Shown: positions 46,245 to 58,407, counted from the stretch's first letter. The stretch is 64,000 nucleotides of DNA from Aneurinibacillus thermoaerophilus (GCF_900099925.1 NZ_FNDE01000017.1:1-64000); one strand, 5' to 3'. Notes: generated from the sequence alone by a model not told the origin. Translations and numbers: made by a program.

Positions 46245-46557
46245 AGTAAGGCTGACTGACATCTCTTCCTTTTCTTGGCCGGGTTTTTTTAGCGTGCCTA
46301 AGCGAATGTATGCGCTCCGTTCTTCTTCAAGCGATCCCGCAAAATATGCAGGTATCTCGAATAGGAGAACAATTGCAATATCGTTTCATTTTGTGAAACA
46401 CAGGGCTGAAGCTCGTCAGAAAAAAGTCTGTGAAAAGGAAGAATGTCAGTCCTTTCAAATTTATAAAAGTTAATAAATGAATTATATTTTCAATATTGGC
46501 AATAGATTGTAAAAACAAAGGGAATGATCGGGCCAGAAGCCTAGAAGGAGAAAAACG
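46245..46557. other. Gap between purB and purC
   Basis: 313 bases with no supported gene. There is no clear hairpin terminator; the only T-run is at 46283-46290 after CCGGG. AT-rich sequence at 46465-46515 could contain a secondary promoter for purC onward. No riboswitch motif recognised. Confidence 0.35.
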
Positions 46558-47277
46558 ATGGAAAAACTCGAAATGCTGTATGAAGGAAAAGCGAAACGGA
46601 TTTATCGCACAGATAAGCCAGGAGTTTTCTGGGTGCAATACAAGGACGATGCCACCGCTTTTAACGGAGAAAAGCGGGCTCAGATTATGGGAAAAGGCGA
46701 ACTGAACAACCGTATAACTTCAATTTTTTTCCGTATGTTAAAAAAGAAAGGCATTGATAATCACTTCATTGAAGAGCTATCGTCGACCGAACAACTGGTA
46801 AAGCAAGTAGACATTATCCCGTTGGAAGTTGTCGTACGAAATATTGCAGCGGGTTCTCTCGCCAAGCGTCTTGGTATGGAGGAAGGGACAGAACTTTCTC
46901 AACCGGTCGTTGAATTTTATTACAAGGATGACGAGCTTGGCGATCCGCTCGTTAATGATTCACATATTGATGTGCTCGGCATTGCAACGGAGGAAGAACG
47001 CCGATATTTGCGCGAGATGGGGCTCAGAATCAATGAAATACTCACCGCATATATGAGGGAGCGCAACATTATTTTGGTTGATTTCAAGTTGGAATTCGGT
47101 CGTACTGAAGATGGAAACATTCTGTTAGCGGATGAAATTTCGCCGGATACGTGCCGTTTCTGGGATGTAGATACGAAAGAAAAGCTGGACAAGGATCGTT
47201 TTCGCCGCGATCTGGGCAACGTGGAAGACGCTTATAAGGAAATTTTAAAACGTATTGGAGGAGAAGCACATGTTTAA
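46558..47277 (+). CDS. purC: SAICAR synthetase
   Basis: Protein of 239 residues: [26 protein letters not shown] and [11 protein letters not shown] motifs. Joins aspartate to CAIR with ATP. ATG 46558 follows GAAGGAG. Overlaps purS by eight bases. Confidence 0.97.
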   Translation: MEKLEMLYEGKAKRIYRTDKPGVFWVQYKDDATAFNGEKRAQIMGKGELNNRITSIFFRMLKKKGIDNHFIEELSSTEQLVKQVDIIPLEVVVRNIAAGSLAKRLGMEEGTELSQPVVEFYYKDDELGDPLVNDSHIDVLGIATEEERRYLREMGLRINEILTAYMRERNIILVDFKLEFGRTEDGNILLADEISPDTCRFWDVDTKEKLDKDRFRRDLGNVEDAYKEILKRIGGEAHV

Positions 47278-47518
47278 AGCCGTTGTATATGTAACATTGA
47301 AAGAGTCCGTACTTGATCCGCAGGGAAATGCCGTAAAAGGCTCCTTGCATTCCTTGGGATTCGATGAAGTAAACGATGTTCGTATCGGTAAATACATGGA
47401 AGTTGAACTGAATGTAAACGATCGCGTAGCAGCGGAAGAACGCCTGAAAGAAATGTGCGAAAAACTGCTCGCGAACACGGTAATTGAAGACTATCGTTTC
47501 GAATTGGTGGAGGCGTAA
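47270..47518 (+). CDS. purS: FGAM synthase subunit PurS
   Basis: 82 residues, [19 protein letters not shown] and [17 protein letters not shown]. Small bridging subunit of the three-part FGAM synthase (PurS-PurQ-PurL). ATG 47270 has GGAGGAGAAG upstream, inside the end of purC. Confidence 0.95.
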   Translation: MFKAVVYVTLKESVLDPQGNAVKGSLHSLGFDEVNDVRIGKYMEVELNVNDRVAAEERLKEMCEKLLANTVIEDYRFELVEA

Positions 47519-47521
47519 GCG

Positions 47522-48214
47522 ATGAAGAGTGCAGTCCTCGTATTTCCCGGTTCGAACTGTGATATTGACATGTACAAGGCTGTGGAAGATTGTCTTGGGG
47601 AGCCGGTTGAATATGTATGGTATACCCGGAACAATCTCGATGAATTCGATTGCATTCTCCTCCCAGGCGGATTTTCTTATGGGGATTACTTACGCCCCGG
47701 AGCGATGGCCGGCATGGCACCTGTGTTGAACGCGGTACGCGAAGCGGCGGAGAAAGGCAAACTGATCATGGGCGTATGCAATGGGTTCCAGATACTGACG
47801 GAAGCACGCCTGCTACCAGGTGCGTTACGTCGCAATAAAAGTCTGAAATTCCGCTGCGAGATTGTGAACTTGCGCGTAGAGAACAACAAAACACCATTTA
47901 CTTCACAGTATGAAGAGGGTGAGATTATCCGTATTCCGATCGCGCATGGTGACGGTAATTATTACTGCGATGAAGAGACATTGCGAGAAATGAAAGCGAA
48001 TCATCAAGTCGTATTCCGTTATAACGGCGGCAATCCGAACGGTTCCATTGAGAACATTGCCGGGGTTATCAATAAAGCGGGCAATGTGCTGGGCATGATG
48101 CCGCATCCGGAGCGGGCTGTGCACGAATGGCTCGGTTCAGCGGACGGAAAGCGCATGTTTACTTCGATTTTACAGAGCTGGAGGGAGAAGAACGGTGTCA
48201 CATATAGAGCCTAA
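47522..48214 (+). CDS. purQ: FGAM synthase glutaminase subunit PurQ
   Basis: Class I glutamine amidotransferase of 230 residues: catalytic Cys in [13 protein letters not shown], His in [12 protein letters not shown]. Delivers ammonia to PurL. Overlaps purL by 20 bases. Confidence 0.97.
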   Translation: MKSAVLVFPGSNCDIDMYKAVEDCLGEPVEYVWYTRNNLDEFDCILLPGGFSYGDYLRPGAMAGMAPVLNAVREAAEKGKLIMGVCNGFQILTEARLLPGALRRNKSLKFRCEIVNLRVENNKTPFTSQYEEGEIIRIPIAHGDGNYYCDEETLREMKANHQVVFRYNGGNPNGSIENIAGVINKAGNVLGMMPHPERAVHEWLGSADGKRMFTSILQSWREKNGVTYRA

Positions 48215-50426
48215 TCCGCAACAGATCGCCGATAGAAAAATTTACCGTGAAATGGGTTTGACTGACGAAGAGTATGCTAAAGTCGTTGAAATTCTTGGCC
48301 GAAAACCGAATTACACGGAGACAGGCTTGTTCAGCGTCATGTGGTCCGAGCATTGCAGCTACAAGAATTCCAAACCGGTGCTCCGCCGCTTTCCGACATC
48401 CGGTTCGCGCGTATTGCAGGGACCGGGCGAAGGTGCAGGCATTGTTGACATCGGCGACGGTCAGGCGGTTGTATTTAAAGTGGAAAGTCATAACCATCCG
48501 TCTGCGATTGAACCGTATCAAGGAGCTGCGACCGGCGTGGGCGGTATTATTCGCGATGTGTTCTCAATGGGAGCACGTCCGGTTGCCCTGTTGAATTCCC
48601 TTCGATTCGGTGAACTGAATAAGCCGCGCACGAAATATCTGTTTGAAAACGTGGTGGCAGGAATCGCGGGTTACGGCAATTGCATGGGCATTCCGACAGT
48701 AGGTGGCGAAGTTGCTTTTGACCCGTGCTATGAAGGAAATCCGCTCGTAAATGCGATGTGCGTAGGTCTCATTGACCACGATAAAATCCAAAAAGGCGTG
48801 GCGGAAGGAATTGGCAACCCAGTTGTGTATGTAGGTGCTGCAACCGGACGCGACGGCATTCACGGCGCGACATTCGCTTCGGAGGAATTAAATGAAGAAT
48901 CAGAAGCGAAACGGCCGGCGGTGCAGGTTGGTGACCCGTTCATGGAAAAGTTGTTGCTTGAGGCCTGCCTCGAACTGCTGGAGACGGATGCGGTTGTCGG
49001 CATTCAGGATATGGGAGCCGCAGGTCTGACATGCTCAAGCGCAGAGATGGCTAGCAAAGCCGGAAACGGCATGGAACTAAACCTTGATCTGGTACCGCAG
49101 CGCGAAAAAGGCATGACACCGTACGAAATGATGCTATCCGAATCACAGGAGCGCATGCTTCTTGTCGTGAAAAAAGGCCGTGAATCCGAAGTGGAGAAAA
49201 TCTTCAAGAAATGGGGATTAAACTCTGCGGTTGTGGGCCGGGTGACGGACGATGGCATGCTGCGGCTTACGCACAAAGGGGAAGTCGTTGCTGAAGTTCC
49301 GGTGAAAAGTCTTGCTGATGACGCTCCGGTATACTGCAAGCCTTCACAGGAGCCGGTTTACTATAACGAATATCGGAACGTGGACACATTAAACTTGCCG
49401 GAGCCTGCCGATTATACGGAAGCGTTGAAAAAAGTGCTGTCCGCGCCAACGGTGGCAAGCAAAGAATGGGTGTATAATCAGTACGATTATATGGTGCGCA
49501 CCAGCACTGCTGTTGTACCAGGATCTGATGCGGCCGTCATTACCATCCGCGGCACGCGCAAAGCGCTGGCGATGAGCATTGATTGTAACGGGCGTTACGT
49601 ATACCTTGATCCGGAAACAGGCGGCGCGATTGCGGTCGCAGAAGCGGCGCGCAATGTTGTCTGCTCCGGTGCAGAGCCGATTGGCCTGACCGATTGTCTG
49701 AACTTCGGCAATCCAGAAAAACCGGAGATTTTCTGGCAATTTGAAAAAGCGGTCGACGGTATGAGTGAAGCGTGTCGCGTACTTGAAACTCCGGTTATCG
49801 GGGGTAACGTGAGCTTGTACAATGAAACGAACGGTGAAGCCGTCTATCCAACACCGGTTGTTGGTATGGTTGGTTTGATTCACGACGTGGATCATATCAC
49901 GACACAGGCGTTTAAAAATGAAGGGGACGTCCTGCTTTTGCTCGGCGAGACAAAAGCGGAAATCGGTGGTACAGAATATCAGAAACAGATGAATGGTTCG
50001 ATTATTGGACGGCCGCCGTCCATTGATCTGGAAACGGAGAAAAGATTGCAAAAAACCGTTCTTATGGCGATTCAGCAGGGACTGATCGCTTCCGCCCATG
50101 ATCTAGCAGAAGGCGGGCTTGCTATTGCTTTGGTGGAATCGGCGCAGCCTGGTCTCGGGGCGAGCGTTGATTGGAATATTGACCTTCGCCCGGATTTTGC
50201 GTTGTTTAGCGAATCACAATCCCGCGTACTGCTGAGCGTGAAACCGGAACACGTGGAAAAAGTGTGGGAATTGGCGGCGGCAAACGGCATACTGTGTACG
50301 CGGATCGGTACGGTAGGCACGGATGCAATTAAAGTAACGGTAAACGGACGCGAATTGATCAACACGCCGCTGGAAGAACTGAAAGCGGCTTGGAAGGGTG
50401 CGATTGCATGTCTGATGCATTCATGA
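48195..50426 (+). CDS. purL: FGAM synthase large subunit PurL
   Basis: Protein of 743 residues, the short Gram-positive form that needs PurS and PurQ. Motifs: [37 protein letters not shown] and the PurM-like repeat [12 protein letters not shown]. Start GTG 48195 lies in the end of purQ with GGAGGGAG upstream. It overlaps purF by 19 bases. Confidence 0.97.
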   Translation: MSHIEPNPQQIADRKIYREMGLTDEEYAKVVEILGRKPNYTETGLFSVMWSEHCSYKNSKPVLRRFPTSGSRVLQGPGEGAGIVDIGDGQAVVFKVESHNHPSAIEPYQGAATGVGGIIRDVFSMGARPVALLNSLRFGELNKPRTKYLFENVVAGIAGYGNCMGIPTVGGEVAFDPCYEGNPLVNAMCVGLIDHDKIQKGVAEGIGNPVVYVGAATGRDGIHGATFASEELNEESEAKRPAVQVGDPFMEKLLLEACLELLETDAVVGIQDMGAAGLTCSSAEMASKAGNGMELNLDLVPQREKGMTPYEMMLSESQERMLLVVKKGRESEVEKIFKKWGLNSAVVGRVTDDGMLRLTHKGEVVAEVPVKSLADDAPVYCKPSQEPVYYNEYRNVDTLNLPEPADYTEALKKVLSAPTVASKEWVYNQYDYMVRTSTAVVPGSDAAVITIRGTRKALAMSIDCNGRYVYLDPETGGAIAVAEAARNVVCSGAEPIGLTDCLNFGNPEKPEIFWQFEKAVDGMSEACRVLETPVIGGNVSLYNETNGEAVYPTPVVGMVGLIHDVDHITTQAFKNEGDVLLLLGETKAEIGGTEYQKQMNGSIIGRPPSIDLETEKRLQKTVLMAIQQGLIASAHDLAEGGLAIALVESAQPGLGASVDWNIDLRPDFALFSESQSRVLLSVKPEHVEKVWELAAANGILCTRIGTVGTDAIKVTVNGRELINTPLEELKAAWKGAIACLMHS

Positions 50427-51838
50427 TGGAACATGATGAATTGTGGGATAAATTGAACGAAGAATGTGGCGTATTCGGGGTGTTTAACCACCCCGATGCG
50501 CCGCAATTGACATATTACGGACTTCATGCACTGCAGCACCGGGGTCAGGAAAGCGCCGGGATTTGCGCGTCCGATGGGGAGAAATTTACTTCTCACCGCG
50601 GCATGGGCCTGGTAACAGAGGCGTTCAGCGGCGGGGAGTTAGGCAGAATCCGCGGACGGATGGCAATTGGGCACGTGCGTTATACAACGGCGGGCGAAAG
50701 TAAGCTTGAAAACGCCCAGCCGCTTGTCTTCAAATACACAGGGGGCAATCTGGCGCTCGCGCACAACGGCAATCTGGTAAACGCCACGCAGGTGCGCCAT
50801 CAGTTGGAACGTCAGGGCTCCATCTTCCAGACAACAAGCGACACGGAAGTGATTGCCCATCTGATCGCGCGTTCCGGTTATGAGATTGAACAGGCGGTAA
50901 AAGAATCGCTGCGCATGATTAAAGGCGCGTACGCCCTGCTTGTTATGACGGAAAACAAAATGATTGTTGCGCTTGATCCGAACGGTCTGCGCCCGCTTGC
51001 GCTCGGAAAAATTGATGACGCATACGTTGTCGCTTCTGAGACCTGTGCGTTTGAAACGGTAGGAGCCGAGTATATTCGCGACGTAGAGCCGGGAGAGATG
51101 ATCATTATGGACGAAGAGGGCCTTCGTTCCGAACGGTTTGCCGGCCAGTCCCAACGCGCGATTTGTTCATTCGAATACATTTATTTTGCACGCCCGGACA
51201 GCGATATCGGCGGTATTAACGTACATCTGGCCCGTAAAGAGCTGGGACGCCAGCTGTACAAAGAAGCCCCGGTGGAAGCTGACGTTGTCACCGGGGTACC
51301 GGATTCCAGCATTTCCGCGGCGATCGGATACGCGGAAGCGGCAGGCATTTCGTACGAGCTTGGCCTGATTAAAAACCGTTATGTTGGGCGGACGTTTATC
51401 CAGCCGACACAGGAAATGCGAGCTCGCGGCGTGCGGATGAAGCTGAGCGCGGTGCGTAAAGTCGTGGAAGGCAAGCGCGTCGTCATGATTGACGATTCCA
51501 TTGTGCGCGGCACGACAAGCAGCCGAATTGTAAGAATGCTGCGCGAAGCGGGAGCAAAAGAAGTGCATGTACGTATCAGCTCCCCGCCGGTTACCAATCC
51601 GTGTTTTTATGGAATTGATACCTCCAGCCGGGAAGAGCTCATTGCAGCGAAGAAATCAATTGAAGAAATCCGGGAGTTTATCGGAGCTGACTCGCTGTAT
51701 TTTTTGTCTGAAGAGGGTATGGTAAAAGCGATTGGGCGCAACGATACGGCTCCGAACCGCGGGCATTGTCTGGCCTGCTTCACAGGTTATTACCCGACAG
51801 AAATTTACGAAGAAACGAAAAATTGCGTGGAAAAATAG
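50408..51838 (+). CDS. purF: Amidophosphoribosyltransferase
   Basis: Protein of 476 residues. A propeptide (about 19 residues) precedes the catalytic Cys in [10 protein letters not shown]. Phosphoribosyl site [14 protein letters not shown]. Fe-S cysteines in NPCFYGID and [11 protein letters not shown] are kept, as in the B. subtilis enzyme whose cluster controls stability. First step of the pathway, using PRPP. Confidence 0.97.
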   Translation: MSDAFMMEHDELWDKLNEECGVFGVFNHPDAPQLTYYGLHALQHRGQESAGICASDGEKFTSHRGMGLVTEAFSGGELGRIRGRMAIGHVRYTTAGESKLENAQPLVFKYTGGNLALAHNGNLVNATQVRHQLERQGSIFQTTSDTEVIAHLIARSGYEIEQAVKESLRMIKGAYALLVMTENKMIVALDPNGLRPLALGKIDDAYVVASETCAFETVGAEYIRDVEPGEMIIMDEEGLRSERFAGQSQRAICSFEYIYFARPDSDIGGINVHLARKELGRQLYKEAPVEADVVTGVPDSSISAAIGYAEAAGISYELGLIKNRYVGRTFIQPTQEMRARGVRMKLSAVRKVVEGKRVVMIDDSIVRGTTSSRIVRMLREAGAKEVHVRISSPPVTNPCFYGIDTSSREELIAAKKSIEEIREFIGADSLYFLSEEGMVKAIGRNDTAPNRGHCLACFTGYYPTEIYEETKNCVEK

Positions 51839-51849
51839 GGGGAGAAAGC

Positions 51850-52890
51850 ATGAGTGAAGCTTACAAGCAGGCGGGAGTGGACATTGACGCCGGCAACGAA
51901 GCGGTTGAACGGATGAAAAAACATGTCAAGCGCACATTCCGCCCGGAGGTTTTGACTGACTTGGGTGGTTTTGGCGCGCTTTTCGGCCTTGATACAAGCA
52001 AATATAAAAAGCCGGTGCTCGTATCGGGCACGGATGGGGTAGGAACGAAATTGAAAATCGCATTTGCGATGGATAAGCATGATACGATTGGAATTGACGC
52101 GGTCGCCATGTGTGTCAACGACATTGTGGTACAGGGCGCTGAGCCGCTGTTTTTCCTTGATTACCTTGCCTGCGGCAAAGTTGTCCCGGAACGCATCGAA
52201 GCGATTGTCAAAGGAATTGCCGACGGATGCGAGCAATCCCGGTGCGCGCTTATCGGCGGCGAAACCGCGGAAATGCCAGGGATGTATGACGAATCGGAGT
52301 ATGATATTGCGGGCTTTAGCGTAGGTGTAGTGGATGCTGATGAGATCATCGACGGCAAAAACATCAAGCCTGGCGATGTGATCATCGGTATGGCTTCCAG
52401 CGGGGTTCATAGCAACGGATTTTCGCTTGTGCGCAAGGTTCTGCTGGACAACGTTGGAATGTCACTGACGGATAACGTGGCGGAACTTGGCGGTACGCTG
52501 GGGGAGACGCTCTTGACGCCGACGCGCATTTACGTGAAATCGTGCCTTGCTTTGCTGGAAAAAGTGCGGGTGAACGGCTTTGTGCACATTACCGGCGGTG
52601 GATTTTACGACAATATTCCGCGCATCTTGCCGGAAGGAACAGCGGCTCAAATCGAGTACGGCTCCTGGGATATTCCGCCGGTGTTTACGCTTGTGGAAGA
52701 GAAAGGGCGTATATCGAAAAAAGACATGTTTCGTACGTTTAATATGGGGATTGGCATGATTGCCATCGTTCGGGAAAATGAGGCGGCCGAAGCGCTCCGC
52801 GTATTGCAGGAAGCGGGAGAGAAGGCGCAGATAATTGGCCGGATTGTACAGGGAGAGCAAGATGTACGCTTTGGCGGGGGGAATTGGTAA
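51850..52890 (+). CDS. purM: AIR synthetase
   Basis: Protein of 346 residues; [19 protein letters not shown] at the start, [24 protein letters not shown]. Converts FGAM to AIR. ATG 51850 follows GGGGGAGAAAGC. Stop overlaps the purN start (TAATG). Confidence 0.97.
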   Translation: MSEAYKQAGVDIDAGNEAVERMKKHVKRTFRPEVLTDLGGFGALFGLDTSKYKKPVLVSGTDGVGTKLKIAFAMDKHDTIGIDAVAMCVNDIVVQGAEPLFFLDYLACGKVVPERIEAIVKGIADGCEQSRCALIGGETAEMPGMYDESEYDIAGFSVGVVDADEIIDGKNIKPGDVIIGMASSGVHSNGFSLVRKVLLDNVGMSLTDNVAELGGTLGETLLTPTRIYVKSCLALLEKVRVNGFVHITGGGFYDNIPRILPEGTAAQIEYGSWDIPPVFTLVEEKGRISKKDMFRTFNMGIGMIAIVRENEAAEALRVLQEAGEKAQIIGRIVQGEQDVRFGGGNW

Positions 52891-53531
52891 TGAAAATCGC
52901 CGTCTTTGCTTCTGGAAGCGGCTCAAATTTCGCTGCTATTATGGAAGCTATTAGGAACAGGACGCTAACCGATGTGGAAGTAGCACTGCTTGTCTGTGAC
53001 AGGCCTGGCGCATATGTGCTTACGAGGGCGGATTCTTACCAAGTGCCGACGTTTGTGTTCTCCGCCAGAGATTATCCGGACAAGCCAAGCTTTGAAAGGG
53101 AAATTCTCAAACAGCTTGAAGAGTTTGGTATAGAGCTTATCGTACTTGCGGGTTACATGCGCTTGATCGGTGACACGCTTTTAAAAGTGTACGGTGGGCA
53201 CATTATCAATTTGCATCCGTCTCTCCTGCCTTCTTTTCCTGGAAAAGATGCTATTGGTCAGGCTTTACGCTATGGTGTGAAAGTTACAGGAATTACTGTC
53301 CATTTTGTGGATGAAGGCATGGATACGGGGCCGATTATCGCGCAGCGTTCTATTCCAGTGTACGGCAGCGATACGGAAGAAACGCTGGCGGCGCGCATTC
53401 ATCGGGAAGAGCACCATTTGCTTCCTCAGGTGATTCAGCTTCTGGTAGACGGCAAGGTTCATCTTGATGGACGACATGTACGTGTTGATGCGGAAGATTT
53501 TGAATACGGTAGAGGAGTGGAAAAACTGTGA
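52890..53531 (+). CDS. purN: GAR transformylase (10-formyl-THF dependent)
   Basis: Protein of 213 residues: [28 protein letters not shown] and [15 protein letters not shown] with catalytic Asn/His, and [17 protein letters not shown] 52890 overlaps the purM stop. Stop overlaps purH (GTGA). Confidence 0.97.
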   Translation: MKIAVFASGSGSNFAAIMEAIRNRTLTDVEVALLVCDRPGAYVLTRADSYQVPTFVFSARDYPDKPSFEREILKQLEEFGIELIVLAGYMRLIGDTLLKVYGGHIINLHPSLLPSFPGKDAIGQALRYGVKVTGITVHFVDEGMDTGPIIAQRSIPVYGSDTEETLAARIHREEHHLLPQVIQLLVDGKVHLDGRHVRVDAEDFEYGRGVEKL

Positions 53532-55078
53532 GTGCAGTACAGGTAAAACGCGCATTGATTAGCGTATCGGATAAAACAGGCATCATAGAGTTCGCCAAAG
53601 AACTGGAGAAACTGGGTGTAGAAATTATCTCCACTGGCGGTACAGCTGCTCTGCTACAAAAAGAAGGAGTAAAGGTGATCGGCATTTCTGACGTAACCGG
53701 CTTTCCTGAAATTCTTGATGGGCGCTTAAAAACGTTGGATCCACATATTCATGGCGGATTGCTTGCTGTACGTGACAATGAAAAACATGTTCAGCAAATC
53801 GCCGAGCATAACATTACGCCGATTGATCTTGTGGTTGTTAACCTGTATCCGTTCAAACAAACGATCAGCAAGCCAAACGTAGCATTCGCCGAAGCGATTG
53901 AAAACATTGATATCGGTGGGCCGACGATGCTCCGTTCCGCGGCGAAAAACCATAAATATGTAACGGTGATTGTAGATGCGGACGATTATAGCAAAGTGCT
54001 TGAAGAAATCCAGACGAACGGAAGCGTATCGGATGAAACGAAGCGTAAATTAGCGGCCAAAGTATTCCGCCATACAGCCGCTTATGACGCACTTATTTCT
54101 CAATACTTAACTGAACAGGTTGGGGAGCAACTGCCGGAAAGCTATACGGTAACATATGAGAAAGTGCAGGATCTTCGTTACGGTGAGAATCCGCATCAGA
54201 CCGCAGCCTTTTATCGTGAACCGCTCGCAGGACAAGGCAATATTGCTACCGCCAAGCAATTGCACGGCAAAGAACTGTCTTACAATAATATCAATGACGG
54301 CAACGCCGCACTTGCGATCGTCAAGGAATTTAGCGAACCGGCTATTGTCGCAGTGAAACATACGAATCCCTGCGGTGTGGGCATAGGAGCAACGATTCTG
54401 GAAGCGTACCAGAAGGCGTACGAATCTGATCCGGTTTCAATTTTTGGAGGGATCATCGCAGCGAACCGTCCGATCGATAAAGAAACGGCCTTGCAAATGA
54501 AGGAAATCTTTCTTGAAATCATCATGGCACCTTCCTTTACCGAAGAAGCGCTCGAAATTTTGCAGGAGAAGAAAAATCTACGCTTGCTGGAACTCGGAGA
54601 TCTGACGGCAAAAGACAAAGCTGCGTGGAAGTTGACCAGCGTCGAAGGTGGCGCGCTGGTGCAGAGCGAAGATGCGAAACAAATTACAGAAGCTGACCTT
54701 GAAGTCGTGACGGATCGCAAGCCGACGAAGAAGGAAATCGAACAATTGCTGTTTGCGTGGAAAGTCGTAAAACACGTGAAATCGAATGCCATCGTTCTCG
54801 CCAAAGATAATATGACAATCGGCGTGGGCGCGGGACAAATGAACCGTGTGGGTGCAGCGCGTATCGCGATCGAGCAGGCGGGCGATAAAGCGTTTCGCAG
54901 CGTACTGGCGTCTGATGCGTTCTTCCCGATGCCGGATACGGTAGAAGAAGCCGCGAAAGCGGGTATTACCGCAGTGATTCAGCCGGGTGGTTCCATTCGC
55001 GATGAAGACTCCATCAAAGTGGCGAATGAGCACGGCATTGCGATGGTATTTACGAAGATCCGCCATTTCAAACACTAA
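53528..55078 (+). CDS. purH: Bifunctional AICAR transformylase/IMP cyclohydrolase
   Basis: Protein of 516 residues, GTG start. IMPCHase domain ([26 protein letters not shown]) and transformylase domain ([26 protein letters not shown]). Last two steps to IMP. Confidence 0.97.
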   Translation: MSAVQVKRALISVSDKTGIIEFAKELEKLGVEIISTGGTAALLQKEGVKVIGISDVTGFPEILDGRLKTLDPHIHGGLLAVRDNEKHVQQIAEHNITPIDLVVVNLYPFKQTISKPNVAFAEAIENIDIGGPTMLRSAAKNHKYVTVIVDADDYSKVLEEIQTNGSVSDETKRKLAAKVFRHTAAYDALISQYLTEQVGEQLPESYTVTYEKVQDLRYGENPHQTAAFYREPLAGQGNIATAKQLHGKELSYNNINDGNAALAIVKEFSEPAIVAVKHTNPCGVGIGATILEAYQKAYESDPVSIFGGIIAANRPIDKETALQMKEIFLEIIMAPSFTEEALEILQEKKNLRLLELGDLTAKDKAAWKLTSVEGGALVQSEDAKQITEADLEVVTDRKPTKKEIEQLLFAWKVVKHVKSNAIVLAKDNMTIGVGAGQMNRVGAARIAIEQAGDKAFRSVLASDAFFPMPDTVEEAAKAGITAVIQPGGSIRDEDSIKVANEHGIAMVFTKIRHFKH

Positions 55079-55101
55079 AGTAAAGAGAGGGAGTAAATTC
55101 A

Positions 55102-56385
55102 ATGAAAGTACTCGTTGTCGGCGGTGGCGGTCGCGAACACGCCCTTGTATGGAAGCTGGCGCAAAGCCCGAAAGTATCTCGCGTTTACTGCGCGCCGGGG
55201 AACGCTGGTATCGCGCAGGTGGCCGAGTGCGTGCCGATTGGTGTCAATGACTTTGCGGCTCTTGCGGAGTTTGCGAAAAAAGAAAGCATCGAGCTGACGG
55301 TAGTCGGTCCGGAAGACCCGCTGCTCGGCGGCATTGTGGATTATTTTGAGGAACAGGGGCTAAAAATTTTTGGACCCAAAAAAGAGGCGGCGCTGATTGA
55401 AGGCAGTAAAGCGTTCGCTAAAGAGCTAATGAAGAAGTATAACATTCCGACCGGCGCGTACTGTGCTTTTACTGATTATGAAGCGGCCCTTGCTTACGTA
55501 CGTGAGCAGGGCGCGCCGATCGTTATTAAAGCGGATGGTTTGGCAGCAGGTAAAGGCGTAACCGTGGCGTTTACGCTTGAGGAGGCGGAAGAAGCGTTGC
55601 GGGCGATGATGGTGGATGATGTGTTCTCAGGCGCTGGCGCCCGCGTTGTCATTGAAGAATATCTGGCCGGTGAGGAAATGACGCTGCTGTCGTTTGTAGA
55701 TGGCGAAACGGTTATTCCGATGGTGCCGTCGCAGGATCACAAGCCGGTGTTTAACGATGACAGAGGCCCGAACACAGGTGGTATGGGAACGTATTCTCCG
55801 GTACCGCATATGGACGAGTTGGTTGTTCGTCGGGCCATTGATGAAATCGTCATTCCGACGGCTAAAGCGATGGTGGCTGAAGGGCGTCCGTTCCGTGGCA
55901 TTTTGTATGCAGGATTGATGATTACGGACAAAGGACCAAAAGTCATTGAATTTAATGCGCGTTTTGGTGATCCGGAAACACAGGTTGTACTCCCGCGTCT
56001 CGCGAGCGATTTGGCCGATATTTTTCTCGCGACAGTGAATGGAAGGTTAGATGAGTGCCGTGTAGAATGGAAAAAAGACGCAACAGTTTGCGTCATTATG
56101 GCGTCTGAAGGTTATCCTGGTTCTTATTTGAAAGGCCGCGAAATTACCGGACTGCCGGAAAATACGGATGACGTGATCGTGTTTCACGCCGGAACGGCTG
56201 AGAAGGACGGTCGCATTGTGACAAGCGGCGGTCGCGTGCTTGGCGTGACCGCGATCGGAGAAGATTTGTCTGAAGCCCAGCGTAAAGCGTATGAAACAGT
56301 AAAGCGAATTTCGTTTGTAGGTGCGCATTACCGCACCGATATCGGGGCGAAAGCGTTGCGCCGAGCGGAAGAAAAAACAAAATAA
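55102..56385 (+). CDS. purD: GAR synthetase
   Basis: ATP-grasp enzyme of 427 residues: VLVVGGGGREHALVWKL, IKADGLAAGKGV, EFNARFGDPETQVVLPRL. ATG 55102 follows AGAGAGGGAG. Final gene of the pur operon; a hairpin follows. Confidence 0.97.
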   Translation: MKVLVVGGGGREHALVWKLAQSPKVSRVYCAPGNAGIAQVAECVPIGVNDFAALAEFAKKESIELTVVGPEDPLLGGIVDYFEEQGLKIFGPKKEAALIEGSKAFAKELMKKYNIPTGAYCAFTDYEAALAYVREQGAPIVIKADGLAAGKGVTVAFTLEEAEEALRAMMVDDVFSGAGARVVIEEYLAGEEMTLLSFVDGETVIPMVPSQDHKPVFNDDRGPNTGGMGTYSPVPHMDELVVRRAIDEIVIPTAKAMVAEGRPFRGILYAGLMITDKGPKVIEFNARFGDPETQVVLPRLASDLADIFLATVNGRLDECRVEWKKDATVCVIMASEGYPGSYLKGREITGLPENTDDVIVFHAGTAEKDGRIVTSGGRVLGVTAIGEDLSEAQRKAYETVKRISFVGAHYRTDIGAKALRRAEEKTK

Positions 56386-56401
56386 TCGGCAAAGGCGAAG
56401 C

Positions 56402-56435
56402 CACGCGGTTGCTATGATTTATAGCGACCGCGCGA
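56402..56435. terminator. Hairpin between purD and a convergent small gene
   Basis: CGCGGTTGCTAT, GATTT loop, ATAGCGACCGCG; near-perfect 12-bp stem, no long T-run. It overlaps the 3' end of the minus-strand gene. Confidence 0.6.
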
Positions 56436-56540
56436 CTTCCCATTTTTAGCCCACATTATAGCTACGACAATAACAGAAGCGACAATGGTTAGAATGACGT
56501 ATAAATTGTCGCTTACGACCTCCCACATAAGTCGATCCAT
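56412..56540 (-). CDS. Small single-pass membrane protein
   Basis: 42 residues, MDRLMWEVVSDNLYVILTIV, then ASVIVVAIMWAKNGKSRGRYKS: one membrane segment with a basic tail. The ATG at 56540 has a strong AAAGGAGG. Not recognised. Probably expressed with the neighbour on the same strand, or independently. Confidence 0.6.
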   Translation of the reverse strand: MDRLMWEVVSDNLYVILTIVASVIVVAIMWAKNGKSRGRYKS

Positions 56541-56572
56541 ATGTGCTTCCTCCTTTGTGCGTGTTTATTCGC

Positions 56573-56830
56573 TTATCGCCGGCAGCGTGGATAACTGCGG
56601 ATGCGATATGGACGTTTATTTTCGCCGTTTATTGTGCTGATGTCAAGCAGCGCGAGCAGCGGGCAGAAGCGGGTAATACCTTCAGCTACTTTCAGGGCGC
56701 TGAGCATAATCAACACACATGTAGAAGTCCGGTAAGGATAGCGGGCAAGACGGGCTATGCCGTAAGAAAGGCCCATGAGTCCGAACGTAATCCGGATGAG
56801 TGCGTCACATATACCTACATTTTGTTTCAT
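56573..56830 (-). CDS. DUF2892/YgaP-type small membrane protein
   Basis: 85 residues: MKQNVGICDALIRITFGLMG start, two hydrophobic segments (about 14-30 and 38-50), and CPLLALLDIST near the C-terminus. The MKxNVGxxDxxIRIxxG start is typical of DUF2892 membrane proteins. RBS AGGGGGACT. Function unknown. Confidence 0.75.
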   Translation of the reverse strand: MKQNVGICDALIRITFGLMGLSYGIARLARYPYRTSTCVLIMLSALKVAEGITRFCPLLALLDISTINGENKRPYRIRSYPRCRR

Positions 56831-57183
56831 TTTGCAGTCCCCCTATATCTGAAAACTGTACATTCTTTTCTTAGCATGTGGAAAGAAAAAGGGAATATGC
56901 ATAGGCTGTATGGCTTTTCCTTGGAAAAAGCGTAAGATTTTAATAGTACTATTAGAAGTATAGTAACAATAAAAAAATACTTATGCGAAAAGTTATACTT
57001 TTTTTAGATACAAAATACTATATTACTAGACGAAGACACAATAATGATGTACAATATTTTCAGAATAATAGGTTTTTTATTAATAAAAACAAATTTTATT
57101 TTCTGATTCAAAAATACAATATAGAGGGAGGGGATTTGTTTAGAAATAAGATATTTTTGCTTTTTTGAAAAAGGAGATTTTAT
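56831..57183. promoter_or_regulatory. livJ leader with two CodY-like sites
   Basis: AT-rich 353-base region without a gene. TATTTTCAGAATAAT (57055-57069) matches the CodY consensus AATTTTCWGAAAATT at 12 of 15 positions, and a second half-site ATTTTCTGA lies at 57098-57106. CodY represses branched-chain amino-acid uptake genes in Bacillus, which fits the genes that follow. The promoter itself is not clear. Confidence 0.45.
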
Positions 57184-58407
57184 TTGAAAAATAGGGGGCA
57201 CATGATGAAGAAAAGAAAAGTCACAGGTATTCTTTTATCTCTCATGCTATCTGCCGGAATAGCAGTTGGTTGCAGCGGCGGGACGAAAGATGCGAATACA
57301 TCCGCTTCAGGCGGACAGGGCGCAGCTGGGGATACGATTAAAATCGGAGCGAACCTTGAGCTTTCTGGGGGAACTGCATCGTATGGCCAATCTTCTGGTC
57401 AGGGGATCGAACTGGCTGTGGAGGAAATTAACAAGAATGGCGGGATCAACGGCAAAAAGCTGGAAGTGGTGAAAGTTGACAATAAGTCCGACCCGGCTGA
57501 GTCGACCAATGCCGCAATTAAGCTGATCAGTCAGGAGAAAGTAGCGGCGATTATCGGGCCGGCTACAAGCGGGGCTGTTTTGGCTGAGGTTGAGGTGGCT
57601 ACCAAGAATAAAACGCCAGTGATTACAACTGCCGGTACAAGCACAAAAATTACGGTAAATGATGACGGGTCAGTAAATGATTTTATGTTCCGCACCTGCT
57701 TTATTGATCCGTTTCAGGGAAAAGTGGCAGCAAATTTTGCAACGAAAGAGTTGAAAGTGAAGACAGCCGCTATTTTTTCCGATAGCTCCAGTGATTATGC
57801 GAAAGGTTTAGCGGACGCATTTGAGAAAAAGTTTACAGAAAATGGCGGGAAAGTGGTAGCGAAAGAAGCGTATGTGGCAAAGGATACTGACTTTCGTGCT
57901 ACGCTCACGCGCATTAAATCCGCAAACCCTGAGTTCATCTTTATTCCTGGATACTACGAAGAAGTAGGTCTAATTGTGAAACAGGCGCGTGAACTGGGAA
58001 TTAAAGCAGTATTGATGGGTGGAGATGGTTGGGATTCTCCGACGTTGGTTGAACTGGCTGGAAAAGATGCGCTGAACAATGCGTACACGATCGTCCACTA
58101 CTCATCCGATGATCCGGATCCGAAAATTCAAAACTTCGTCAAAGCTTTTAAGGAAAAGTACAACGGAAAATCTCCTAATGGATTTAACGCTTTAGGGTAT
58201 GATTCCGTTTATTTTCTAGCTGACGCGCTTAAGCGGGCTGGTGATTTAGACCCGATTAAGATTAAAGACGCTCTGGCGCAAACAAAAGATTTGCAGCTTG
58301 TATCAGGAAAATTCAGCGTGGATGAGCAGCATAACCCGATTAAGTCAGCTACAATCTTAGAGTACAAAGATGGGAAGCAAGTATTTAAAACAAAAATTAA
58401 TCCGTAA
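57184..58407 (+). CDS. livJ: Branched-chain amino-acid ABC transporter binding lipoprotein
   Basis: About 400 residues. Lipoprotein signal with lipobox AVGC (hydrophobic VTGILLSLMLSAGIAVGC). The mature part has a type I periplasmic-binding fold (IKIGANLELSGGTASYGQ, IGPATSGAVLAEVEVA, GGDGWDSPTLVELAG). Start either TTG 57184, which has AAAAGGAG at good spacing, or ATG 57202. First of five genes. Confidence 0.9.
   Translation: MKNRGHMMKKRKVTGILLSLMLSAGIAVGCSGGTKDANTSASGGQGAAGDTIKIGANLELSGGTASYGQSSGQGIELAVEEINKNGGINGKKLEVVKVDNKSDPAESTNAAIKLISQEKVAAIIGPATSGAVLAEVEVATKNKTPVITTAGTSTKITVNDDGSVNDFMFRTCFIDPFQGKVAANFATKELKVKTAAIFSDSSSDYAKGLADAFEKKFTENGGKVVAKEAYVAKDTDFRATLTRIKSANPEFIFIPGYYEEVGLIVKQARELGIKAVLMGGDGWDSPTLVELAGKDALNNAYTIVHYSSDDPDPKIQNFVKAFKEKYNGKSPNGFNALGYDSVYFLADALKRAGDLDPIKIKDALAQTKDLQLVSGKFSVDEQHNPIKSATILEYKDGKQVFKTKINP

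Noticed and set aside
49389-50099. Antisense frame of 236 codons in purL
   Set aside because: No start signal, and the sense strand encodes a fully conserved enzyme.
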